From NCBI GenBank assembly GCA_963784065.1, contig CAWAQA010000006.1, positions 248,001 through 312,000 on the forward strand: a stretch of 64,000 bases of DNA. The letters run 5' to 3'. Position 1 is the stretch's first letter. Every line of letters begins with the position of its first letter. Shown here piece by piece: positions 39,324 to 46,876 of this stretch. This DNA comes from CAWAQA01 sp963784065. GTDB taxonomy: Bacteria; Acidobacteriota; Vicinamibacteria; Vicinamibacterales; UBA2999. The notes beneath the pieces were generated by a model that made no database searches, was not told the origin of the DNA, and saw only the letters and a list, made by a program, of their open reading frames with translations. The position numbers were made by a program, and so were the translations under genes.

Positions 39324-39407
39324 GGGCCGGCTGAAGCCGGCCCCTACGTACGAACTCGCCGCGCGGCTCGTATCCAAGCTTTCGTAGGGGCCGGCTTCAG
39401 CCGGCCC
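39324..39407. repeat. Inverted pair of GTAG-headed REP hairpins, GTAG ends facing inward
   Basis: A perfect 25-base inverted repeat (39324-39348 and 39383-39407). Each arm is itself a hairpin, GGGCCGGCT/AAGCCGGCC, carrying GTAG next to it (39384-39387 on plus; 39344-39347 on minus). GTAG followed by a GC palindrome is the hallmark of REP sequences mobilised by RAYT transposases. It lies between convergent gene ends, where such elements often sit, and may serve as a bidirectional terminator. Confidence 0.75.
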
Positions 39408-39433
39408 TCAGTGTGAGCTTCAGATCTTATGGA

Positions 39434-40942
39434 CTAGACGCCGCGCAGGACTTTCGTCAATTCGGGGACGAGGCGCGCGGCGAAGTCGAGGACCACGCTT
39501 TCGGCGGCGGTGGCGCCGGTGAACGGCGCCATGACGCGGACGAGGCCGGCGTCAGTAGGCTTCCGTTGCAGCGCGTCGGCCAGCAGGTGGAATCGCGTGG
39601 ACGCCTCGCCGCTCACCACGCGGTCCCGGCTCTGAAACCAGTACGCCATCGCAACCTGGTGTCGCCCGCGCGCGACGGTCAGCGCCCGTACGCGCGCACC
39701 GCTGCCGCCCGCGAGCGTCACCGTGTCGATCTTGGTGATCTGCCACCCGTTCCCAGGCAGGCAGTTCAGCGGCGAGTGCATGTTCGCGCCGACCCGCGGC
39801 TGCGCGTAATAGGAGATGTCCATCTCCACCGCCTCGCGCGAGTCCGCGGGTGAGCCGGCGTAGTAGTACCTGCGGACGTACTCGTCCGCTGCGAGCACCT
39901 TGGCGGTCTCCGGGTCGAGCGGCGGCGCCTCGACCCCGGACCACGGCACGAGCGTCATCGGCAGCGCCGCGATAGCCGGCGGGACAGACGGCGCCACCGG
40001 GGCGACCGCATGGGTGAAGCCGTATGTGGCCAGAAACGCCAGCGCCAGCAGGCCGTGACGGATGGACGGTCGCATGATCAGACGCCCACCACCGCGTGGA
40101 ACGCGTCGCGGTTTGGCCGCAATCTGCAGGCCGACGATGATCGCGCACATGGCGACGAACGCCGCGTAGCCGGTCAGATCGTGGAGGAACCCCCGCGCGG
40201 CGGCCTCTCCGATCCAGGTCGAGAGCAGTCCGGTCGCGGCCACGCGCAGTCCGTTGCCGACGATCGCGACGGGAACCGCCGCCGCCATCAGGAACGCGAC
40301 GCGACGCGGGCTCATGGAGAAGAATGCGGCGCACACCGCCGTCACCGAGACGAGCGCCACGAGCGAACGCAGTCCGCTGCAGGCGTCGGCTACTTCCAGC
40401 GTCACGCGGTTCAGCATCAACAGGTTGCCTTCGCGCAGCACCGGGACCTGACAGGCCTGGAGGACGCCCGCGGCGACCTGCGACGCGATCAGTTGCAGCG
40501 GCATCGTCGCGTGCGTCACGATCGACCGCCGGAAGCGGGATGGCGAGCAGCAGCAGCCGAGCGGCGCCACCAGGAGCCGCAGGTGCCCTGGTCCACCGAG
40601 CGCGAGGATCGCGCCCACGATCACGAGCGGCAGCGAGATCCGCAGGATGAACACGTCGCCGGTGACCGTGCCCGCGGCGAAGATCAGAAGGCCGCCGGCG
40701 ACGACGCCCAGCCCGGCGTCACGCGGCTGAAGCGGCAGGGCCCGCAACTGCTGCCAGCGCCGCTGCACGACGACGGCGGCGACGGCAACGAGCAGGAGAC
40801 CGTGGGAGCTCGCGGGCTCGCTCCACCACTGGCGGGCGAGACCCGCGAGCACCGGTGCATAGAGACCGACGGCGGCCGCGACGGTGAGCAGCAGCGTCAC
40901 GCTGCTTCCTTTGGCCACCGCGCCCTCGTATCCTCGCACCAT
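39434..40942 (-). CDS. Exosortase fused to an EpsI domain
   Basis: Exosortases cut PEP-CTERM tails at the inner membrane. The first ~280 residues are a polytopic membrane protein with the catalytic Cys188 in DACSGLRS, Arg233 in GNGLRV and His254 in FLHDLTGY, all three required residues. The remaining ~200 residues form the EpsI (DUF3485) domain (LVPWSGVEAPPLD, YYAQPRVGANMHSPLNCLPGNGW). The two are in one frame, giving 502 residues. A Met at the start of the EpsI part could also serve as a separate start. Residues ~129-141 are scrambled by a compensating -1/+1 pair near 40558 and 40523. It starts nine bases after the PEP-CTERM gene. Confidence 0.88.
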   Translation of the reverse strand: MVRGYEGAVAKGSSVTLLLTVAAAVGLYAPVLAGLARQWWSEPASSHGLLLVAVAAVVVQRRWQQLRALPLQPRDAGLGVVAGGLLIFAAGTVTGDVFILRISLPLVIVGAILALGGPGHLRLLVAPLGCCCSPSRFRRSIVTHATMPLQLIASQVAAGVLQACQVPVLREGNLLMLNRVTLEVADACSGLRSLVALVSVTAVCAAFFSMSPRRVAFLMAAAVPVAIVGNGLRVAATGLLSTWIGEAAARGFLHDLTGYAAFVAMCAIIVGLQIAAKPRRVPRGGGRLIMRPSIRHGLLALAFLATYGFTHAVAPVAPSVPPAIAALPMTLVPWSGVEAPPLDPETAKVLAADEYVRRYYYAGSPADSREAVEMDISYYAQPRVGANMHSPLNCLPGNGWQITKIDTVTLAGGSGARVRALTVARGRHQVAMAYWFQSRDRVVSGEASTRFHLLADALQRKPTDAGLVRVMAPFTGATAAESVVLDFAARLVPELTKVLRGV

Positions 40943-40950
40943 TGTCTCTG

Positions 40951-41761
40951 TTACTCCAGGTAACGACGCAGTCGATAGAGACCCGCGATGCCCGTGCCGA
41001 GCAGGAGCATCGTCGTCGGTTCCGGCGTGGCTGCCGGGGATGGTGTGCCGCTGAACGGAGGCGTGTCGGCCGTTATGCCGGGGGTCGCAAGAACGGGAGC
41101 GCAGGACCACTGGCGCGCCGCCGCCGCCAAAGCTCGGAGCCGGAGCGTTGGATACTCCACCGTCTCCGCCGCCGCTGCTCGGCGGTCTCGATGCGGACGG
41201 TGTCGGGGAGGGACGAGGAGCGGAGGTCAGAGCCGGCGTCTTGGCGCTGTCGGTCGTGAACGAGTTGGTGGTGGTCGCCCGATCGCCAGTACGCGGAGCG
41301 GCCGCAACGGTGCCGCCACCGCCGCCTACGCCACCGCCGCCCGAGCCAGGCGCCGAGAAGCCGCCGCCGCCGCCTGCCGAGCCCGAGTTAGTGACGCGGG
41401 TGCGCGAGCCAAATGAAGAGCTTCCACTGTAGCCCGAACGGCGAAATGCGCTCGGCGCGCCGTCGCCCCCCCGCAGTGGGTTGGCTGACGCGATGGTCAT
41501 GTCCGGAACGGGTAACGATGATTCCGGGGAGTTGGCGGCAGGACTCCCGACGCCGCCAGCGTCGAGCGACGACCGTCCCGGGGATGTCGAGGCCTGGCGG
41601 GGGGGAACGCCAAGCCCTGTGGCCCCCGAACCCGGTATCCGCTCCTCAGCGAGGGTGATGTCGCCGATGGGCGAGCCCTCCGGCGTTGAACTGCTGAGCC
41701 ATGCCACCGCAAAAGCTCCCACGAAGACCAGCAGTGACGCCGCGAGCACCAATTTGCGCAT
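40951..41761 (-). CDS. PEP-CTERM sorting-domain surface protein (one frameshift)
   Basis: A signal peptide (MRKLVLAASLLVFVGAFAVAWL), then about 200 residues rich in Gly, Ser, Pro and Thr (GGGGVGGGGG, PAPSFGGGG), and at the end the sorting tail ATPEPTTMLLLGTGIAGL-YRLRRYLE: PEP motif, hydrophobic helix and basic end. An extra base near 41100 separates the body from the tail. It is a likely substrate of the exosortase encoded nine bases downstream. The low-complexity, Ser/Thr-rich body suggests a glycosylated extracellular polymer component. The length is about 269 residues. Confidence 0.85.
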
Positions 41762-41839
41762 AGAGATTCCCCCTTTGTGGAAGGGCTATACCTTTTCCGG
41801 CCGCCGTAGTGCACGTGAAGTGCCAAGTCTCGTCTGTTA

Positions 41840-42473
41840 CTACGTGCTGGCGACGAGCTTGGCCACCACCTTCAGATCCGCCACCAGCATCGCGTAAGCG
41901 GCGCGGCGGCCTTCCGCATCCGGTGCCCGCAGCACCGCTGAAGGATGGATCGTCGCGACGACGCGCCCGGCGGCCTCGCTCGTGAGCACCTGCCCGCGGT
42001 TCTGCATCAGCTTGAATCGGGTTCCGAGCACCGACTGGGCCGCGACCGCGCCGAGGCAGACGACGACCGCCGGCTTCACGGCGCGCCGCTCCGCCTCGAA
42101 CCACGGGCCGGCACGCCTTGATCTCGGACACGCGCGGTTTCTTGTGGATGCGGCGCTTGCCGCGCGGTTCCCAGCTGAAGTGCTTCACCGCATTGGTCAG
42201 GTAGACCTCGTCACGCGAAATCCCCGCGTCGGCGAGCGCCTTGTCGAGCAGCGCGCCGGCGGGACCGACGAATGGCTCGCCCAGCTGGTCTTCCTGGTCG
42301 CCCGGCTGCTCGCCGACGAACATCACGCGCGCCGCCCGCGGGCCCGCGCCGAAGACCGCCTGCGTGGCGTGCTTGTAAAGGTCGCAGCCGCGACACTCTT
42401 GTACCGCCTCCCTGAGCACCTTCAGGCTCGTCGTCTTCGGCACGAACGGCGCCGCGCCGCGTTTGATCTCCAC
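41840..42473 (-). CDS. Uracil-DNA glycosylase, UdgX type (one frameshift)
   Basis: The protein carries the family-4/UdgX iron-sulfur Cys pair (CRGCDLYKHATQAVFG, residues 27-30), motif A as GEQPGDQEDQLGEPFVGPAG (residue 54 onward) and the KRRIH loop at residues 106-110. GEQPG and KRRIH together mark UdgX, whose loop His (109 in the mycobacterial enzyme, 110 here) becomes covalently attached to the abasic site after uracil removal. The C-terminal half (VVVCLGAVAAQSVLG, ATIHPSAVLRAP) follows an extra C corrected near 42104. About 210 residues. Confidence 0.88.
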
Positions 42474-42518
42474 TTAACGCGAGACGTGCATGTGTCGCGC
42501 CTTGTACGATGTCGGCCA

Positions 42519-44277
42519 ATGCCAGAGATGGAACTGATCCTCACGTTGGCGGCCGGTCTCTCCGCCGCGCTGGCGTTCGGTTACTTCACGCAGCGGCTCG
42601 GACTCTCTCCCCTCGTCGGCTACCTGCTTGCCGGAGTGGCGATCGGACCGTATACCCCCGGCTTCGTCGCCAACGCGAACCTCGCCGAGCAACTCGCCAA
42701 CTTCGGCGTCATCCTGCTGATGTTCGGAGTCGGACTGCAGTTTCACGTCGAGGAGCTGCTGTCGGTGCGCCGCGTCTCCGTGCCGGGCGCCCTGGTCGCC
42801 AGCGGCACGGCCCTCGCACTCGGCGCCGTGGCGGCGCGTGCGTTCGGATTCCCGTTGCCTGCCTCGATCGTATTCGGCCTGTCGCTGGCGGTCGCCAGCA
42901 CCGTCGTGCTGGTGCGCGTGCTGTCCGACAACCGCGAGCTGCACACCTCCGCCGGACACATTGCCGTCGGCTGGCTCGTCGTCGAGGACCTGCTGACCGT
43001 CATCGTCCTGGTGCTGCTGCCGACGCTGTTCGTGGGAACGCCGAGCGCGGGAGAGATCGCGCGCGACGTTGCGCTGACGCTGGTGAAGGTCGCAGGCCTG
43101 GTCGTATTCGCCGGCGTCGTCGGTCAACGGGCGATTCCGGCGCTGCTCGACCGGGTGGCCGCCACCCGGTCGCGCGAGCTGTTCACCCTGACCGTGCTCG
43201 TGATCGCGCTCGGGATCGCCATCGGCGCCGCGACGCTCTTTGGCGTGTCGATGGCGCTCGGCGCATTTCTGGCAGGACTGGTGGTCGCGCGCTCCGATTA
43301 CAGCCTCCGCGCGGCGACCGACGCGCTGCCCATGCGCGACGCGTTCGCCGTGCTCTTCTTCGTCTCGATCGGGATGCTCCTCGACCCGGCGCAGCTGCTC
43401 GAGGAGCCGGGCCTCGTCCTGGCGGCGCTCGCGATTGTGCTGGTGGCGAAGCCCGCCGCGGCGGCGCTGGTGCTGCTGGCGCATGCGATACCCGCTGCGC
43501 ACCGTGCTGACCGTGGCCGTCTCGCTGGGTCAAATCGGCGAGTTCTCGTTCATCCTGACCGCGCTCGGGCGCGAGCTCGGCATCCTGCCCGCCTCCGCGA
43601 TGAACGTCGTGGTGGCCGCGTCGATCATCTCGATCACGATCAACCCCGTCACGTCGCGCCTGGTGGATCCGATGGAGCGATGGATTGCGCAGCGGACGCG
43701 GCTCTGGCGGCGCGCGCTGCCGGGTGACGACCTCGACGAAGCCGGCCTGGCCTCCTCGCTCGATCCGCGCGACCGCGCCGTCGTCGTGGGGTATGGGCCG
43801 ACCGGACAGACGGTGACCCGGCTGCTGCGCGAGAACGGCATCTCGCCGACGGTCATCGAGTTGAACGTGGACACCGTGCGCGCGATGCGGCTGGAAGGGC
43901 TGTCCGCCGTCTATGGCGATGCGCGTCATCCCCAGACGCTCGTGACAGCGGGGCTGCGTCATGCCGGCACGCTGATCGTCAGCGGCGCCGACACCGGCGC
44001 GCCCGAAACCATCAGGTCGGCGCGCGAGCTGAACGAAGACGTGCAGATCTTCGTGCGCGCCGCGTACCTGCGCGACGTGCCCGCGCTGCGCACCGCCGGG
44101 GCGCAGCACGTCTTCTCGGGGGAGGGCGAGGTGGCGCTGACGATGACCGAGGCCGTGCTGCAGCGGCTTGGCGCGACGCCCGATCAGATCGACCGCGAGC
44201 GGCAGCGCGTGCACGAAGCGCTCTTCGGATCGTCCGAGGCGCCGCGCGCCCGCCGCGAGACGCCGACAGCTGTCTGA
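42519..44277 (+). CDS. Monovalent cation:proton antiporter, KefB/YbaL-like (one frameshift)
   Basis: The N-terminal ~380 residues form a CPA2 exchanger domain (SPLVGYLLAGVAIGPYTPG, FGVILLMFGVGLQFHVEELL, VASTVVLVRVL, VVEDLLTVIVLV with the paired-acid transport motif). The C-terminal part is a TrkA-N/RCK domain with the nucleotide-binding VVVGYGPTGQTVTRLLRENG. This matches KefB/KefC/YbaL potassium-proton antiporters gated by cytoplasmic ligands. An extra C near 43481 splits the gene in a transmembrane helix. About 585 residues. It is divergent from udgX with 45 bases between. Confidence 0.88.
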
Positions 44278-44539
44278 TGAAGGGAAGGGCGCCGGCTGAA
44301 ATTCGGCGAATACGCGCGCACCCTATTGTACCTACGCCGGCGTCATATGCCGAAATGGAGGCCTGAAGGACCGGAGGCCGCCAACCGTTGAGGCGGCGGC
44401 CGCGGGCAACCGCGCGAACGGCTGCTGAGGAAACTTCAGACCTCCTTTTCTGTACGACCTGCCAACCGTGCGGGTTCGGCAGTATACTCAGGCCTTCCCG
44501 GGACCGTGATGCGGGCTTTCGAGCCCAGGAGGTTCGTGA
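44278..44539. promoter_or_regulatory. Upstream region of the peroxiredoxin gene
   Basis: The 262-base gap contains GC-rich words GGAGGCC/GGCGGC and, near 44480-44491, GGCAGTATACTC, a good TATACT-like -10 about 48 bases before the ATG. A matching -35 (TTGACA-like) is not obvious. CCCAGGAGG near 44523-44531 is the ribosome site. I see no operator for a known peroxide regulator. Confidence 0.4.
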
Positions 44540-45079
44540 ATGCGTGCACTTTTTGCGACGGCGGTGATGGCAGCCCTGACAGTAGGAGCGATGGCACAGG
44601 CCCCGGTCGAGCTGAAGGTTGGCGACACCGCGCCGGACTTCACGCTGCAGGGGACCGACGGCAAGTCGCACAAGCTCTCCGAATATCGCGGGAAGAAGGC
44701 TGTCGTGCTGGCCTGGTTCCCGAAAGCGTTCACGCAGGGCTGCACCATCGAGTGCAAGTCGCTGGCGGCGAACGGCGACAAGATCCGGAAGTACGACGTG
44801 GCGTACTTCATGGCGAGCGTGGACCCGCTCGAGGGCGAGGGCGGCAACATGGCGTTCGCGAAGTCGGAGAGCGCGGACTTTCCGCTGCTGAGCGATCCGA
44901 CGAAGGAGACGGCGACGAAGTACGGCGTGCTCAACGCACGCGGGATGGCGAGCCGCTGGACCTTCTACATCGACAAGGACGGCAAGATCGCGCACATCGA
45001 CAAGGCCGTGCGCCCGGCGACGTCCGCCGAGGACATGATCGCCAAGATGAGTGAGCTGAAGGTCGCGCAGACCCAGTAG
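44540..45079 (+). CDS. Secreted peroxiredoxin, AhpC/TSA (Bcp-like) family
   Basis: Reduces peroxides by a reactive Cys. A signal peptide (residues 1-20, ending MAQA) directs it to the periplasm. The thioredoxin fold follows with GDTAPDFTLQGTDGK and the active site PKAFTQGCTIECKSL, whose first Cys is peroxidatic; a second Cys five residues on could be resolving, as in atypical Bcp enzymes. The usual Pro-Gly-Cys is Gln-Gly-Cys here. 179 residues, intact. It is followed by a strong hairpin at 45117. Confidence 0.88.
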   Translation: MRALFATAVMAALTVGAMAQAPVELKVGDTAPDFTLQGTDGKSHKLSEYRGKKAVVLAWFPKAFTQGCTIECKSLAANGDKIRKYDVAYFMASVDPLEGEGGNMAFAKSESADFPLLSDPTKETATKYGVLNARGMASRWTFYIDKDGKIAHIDKAVRPATSAEDMIAKMSELKVAQTQ

Positions 45080-45116
45080 CGTCGCTTCCGGTCGCAGCCG
45101 GAATCAGTACCATCCG

Positions 45117-45138
45117 CGCGGGGGCTTCAGCCCCCGCG
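45117..45138 (+). terminator. GC hairpin after the peroxiredoxin gene
   Basis: CGCGGGGGC pairs perfectly with GCCCCCGCG around a TTCA loop, 38 bases after the stop. A short T-rich stretch (TCTGTTGTTG) follows. It could be a weak intrinsic terminator. The loop TTCA matches the REP hairpins at 39324-39407, but the GTAG head is missing. Confidence 0.55.
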
Positions 45139-45192
45139 TCTGTTGTTGTCGTCGTCTCGGGGTGTTCCTTTGGTCCGCGTTGGGTTGATGTT

Positions 45193-45428
45193 ATGGCCAA
45201 CATGGATCCCGATGTCCCGCCGCTCCACGAACCGCCTGCGCAGCTCGAACAGCATCTCATCGACGATATCTCGTCGCGCTCGGGCACGACCCGGATGCGC
45301 TGCGGCAGCGGCGCGATCCCGCCGCGCGGACGTTGTTGATGGCCGCGTCTCAGCACGCCGCTTTCAAGCTGACGGAAGTCGAGTCGCGCGCGCACGACGC
45401 GCGCGATCTGCACGACGGCCGCCCCTAG
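45193..45428 (+). CDS. Small hypothetical protein, diverged copy of the next gene (one frameshift)
   Basis: After restoring one missing base near 45266 the product aligns end to end with the protein at 45502: DPDVPPLHEPPAQLEQHLID versus DPDVPPLEEPLAELERRLIE, and LTEVESRAHDARDLHDGR versus LTEVESRAHYVRDLHDGR. It is a tandem duplicate about 300 bases apart. Many substitutions lie in the middle, so it may be drifting. No family is recognised. Confidence 0.55.
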
Positions 45429-45501
45429 ACGACGGTTCGACGGCGTGCGGCTGATCCTGCCTTCTGGCTTTGCCAGCGGCCACCGGACTGTGGATTCATG
45501 T

Positions 45502-45735
45502 ATGACGAATGATCCCGACGTTCCACCCCTCGAGGAGCCGCTGGCCGAGCTCGAGCGCCGCCTGATCGAGGAGTACCTGCGCGAGCACGGGCTGGATCCC
45601 GATACCGCACGGCAGCGCAGCGACGCGGTCACGAGGAAGGTGCTCGCCGACGCCGCGCAATACGCGGCGCTGAAGCTGACCGAGGTCGAATCACGGGCGC
45701 ACTACGTCCGCGACCTCCACGACGGGCGGCGGTAG
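45502..45735 (+). CDS. Small acidic hypothetical protein
   Basis: A 77-residue helical protein starting TNDPDVPPLEEPLAELERRLIEEY and ending LTEVESRAHYVRDLHDGRR, with high Glu/Arg content and no Cys, signal or membrane segment. Conservation between the two tandem copies of both ends shows it is a real protein. Its position directly before a tRNA gene suggests no role. I do not know the family. Confidence 0.65.
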   Translation: MTNDPDVPPLEEPLAELERRLIEEYLREHGLDPDTARQRSDAVTRKVLADAAQYAALKLTEVESRAHYVRDLHDGRR

Positions 45736-45758
45736 CGCGGCGCCCGCCGAATTGCGCG

Positions 45759-45767
45759 TGCTAGAAT
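45759..45767 (+). promoter_or_regulatory. Probable tRNA promoter -10 box
   Basis: TGCTAGAAT lies 45 bases before the tRNA-Thr and resembles an extended -10 (TG-x-TAGAAT). It is nearly identical to the TGCTAGCAT boxes before efp and hsp20. A GC-rich discriminator follows (CTCGTTCCGGGCGCCC), as expected for stable RNA genes. Confidence 0.5.
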
Positions 45768-45812
45768 TGCTCGTTCCGGGCGCCCAGACGGGCCGCCCGG
45801 AGACCTCGCCTG

Positions 45813-45888
45813 GCCGGCGTAGCTCAGTTGGTAGAGCAGCTGATTCGTAATCAGCAGGTCACCCGTTCAAGTCGGGTCGCCGGCTCCA
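45813..45888 (+). tRNA. tRNA-Thr (anticodon CGT)
   Basis: The 76-base sequence folds into a full cloverleaf. The acceptor GCCGGCG pairs with CGCCGGC, the D arm is GCTC/GAGC, the anticodon stem is GCTGA/TCAGC with loop TTCGTAA and anticodon CGT, the T arm is ACCCG/CGGGT with TTCAAGT, and CCA is encoded at the end. It reads ACG codons. It stands alone, with no attachment-site duplication seen nearby. Confidence 0.97.
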
Positions 45889-45960
45889 TTCCTGTTTTCA
45901 ACAACTTGCGGGATCGCTGCACCCGAGCGCGTGAATAGCTGCTCAGGAGCGCAGTTGCCG

Positions 45961-46314
45961 ATGGCGACGGTGACAGCGATGATCCGTGTGCCCGACGTGC
46001 GGGCGACGGTCGAGTGGTATCAGAGCATCGGCTTCGCGATCCGGGCTACCGCGGAAGACGAGGGCGAGATGACGTGGGCGGCGGTGACGTTCGGGACGGG
46101 CGAGTTCATGCTGAACTGCGGAGGCATACCGAGCAGCGCCGCGCGCCGGGAGGTTGACCTGTATGTCACCACCAACGACGTCAACGATCTGTATGAGCGA
46201 TTGAAGGATCGGGTGGAGATTGTTGAAGGTATCCACGACGCGTTCTACGGGATGCGTGAGTTCATCATCCGCGACTGCAATCGCTTCTGGCTCACATTCG
46301 GACAGCCCGTTTGA
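45961..46314 (+). CDS. VOC-superfamily (glyoxalase/bleomycin-resistance fold) protein
   Basis: The 117-residue product is one VOC module: AMIRVPDVRATVEWYQSIGF at the start, a central ELxL-like strand (DLYVTTNDVNDLYERLKDRVEIVEG) and the closing EFIIRDCNRFWLTFGQ. Metal-site residues are hard to place, so the reaction is unknown. The ATG at 45961 is preferred; a GTG at 45931 would add ten residues without homology. It is 72 bases after the tRNA. Confidence 0.8.
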   Translation: MATVTAMIRVPDVRATVEWYQSIGFAIRATAEDEGEMTWAAVTFGTGEFMLNCGGIPSSAARREVDLYVTTNDVNDLYERLKDRVEIVEGIHDAFYGMREFIIRDCNRFWLTFGQPV

Positions 46315-46477
46315 AGCGCTCGTCCCGGCAGCCGCCACCGTTGCCGGGATGGTCGCTGCCGTGACGCGTGTTGACGCTCCATGCCTTCGCCGGGGAGACT
46401 GAGTGGCCATGGCGCGGGCTCGAATCCACCCGCGACGATGGCGGCCTCCGATACGGGCGAACCATAGGAGCAGTCAG

Positions 46478-46876
46478 GTGGACGACGACAAGGCGCTGAC
46501 GCTGCAACTGAGCGGATACCTGAATCCGGGGCAGGGACTGCATCGAAACGTGCTGTTCGATCGGCTCTGTGCGTCCCTACCGAAGGATCCGCAGGTCAAA
46601 GTCCAGATCTACAACGCGGAGATCGCCCCGCTCGGCTACACCAACTGGCACTGCCACAACGGCGCGACCTTCTTCGTGGCGCTGCAGGGACTCTTCGAAG
46701 CGGAATTCGAGGAAGGGATCCTGATAAGGGCGAAAGCCGGCGACGTCTATTCAGAGCCGCCCGGCAAGTTTCACCGCGGTCACAATCCACATCCCGAACT
46801 CCCATATCTCTGCATCGGCATCTGCCTCACACCACCCGACCGCGAGCACGTCACCAACGTCGAGAAGCCGTGGTAG
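46478..46876 (+). CDS. Cupin-domain protein
   Basis: A single small beta barrel of 132 residues. The first cupin motif is visible as NWHCHNGATFFVALQGLFEAEFEEG and the second as PPGKFHRGHNPHPELPYLCI, giving His ligands for a metal. The GTG at 46478 has a good TAGGAG site seven bases upstream; an earlier ATG at 46403 gives a Arg-rich stretch without homology. The amidase gene overlaps its last seven bases. Confidence 0.8.
   Translation: MDDDKALTLQLSGYLNPGQGLHRNVLFDRLCASLPKDPQVKVQIYNAEIAPLGYTNWHCHNGATFFVALQGLFEAEFEEGILIRAKAGDVYSEPPGKFHRGHNPHPELPYLCIGICLTPPDREHVTNVEKPW

Noticed and set aside
45813..45888. Integration (att) site at tRNA-Thr
   Set aside because: No integrase, no repeated tRNA 3' end downstream and no change in gene style were found.
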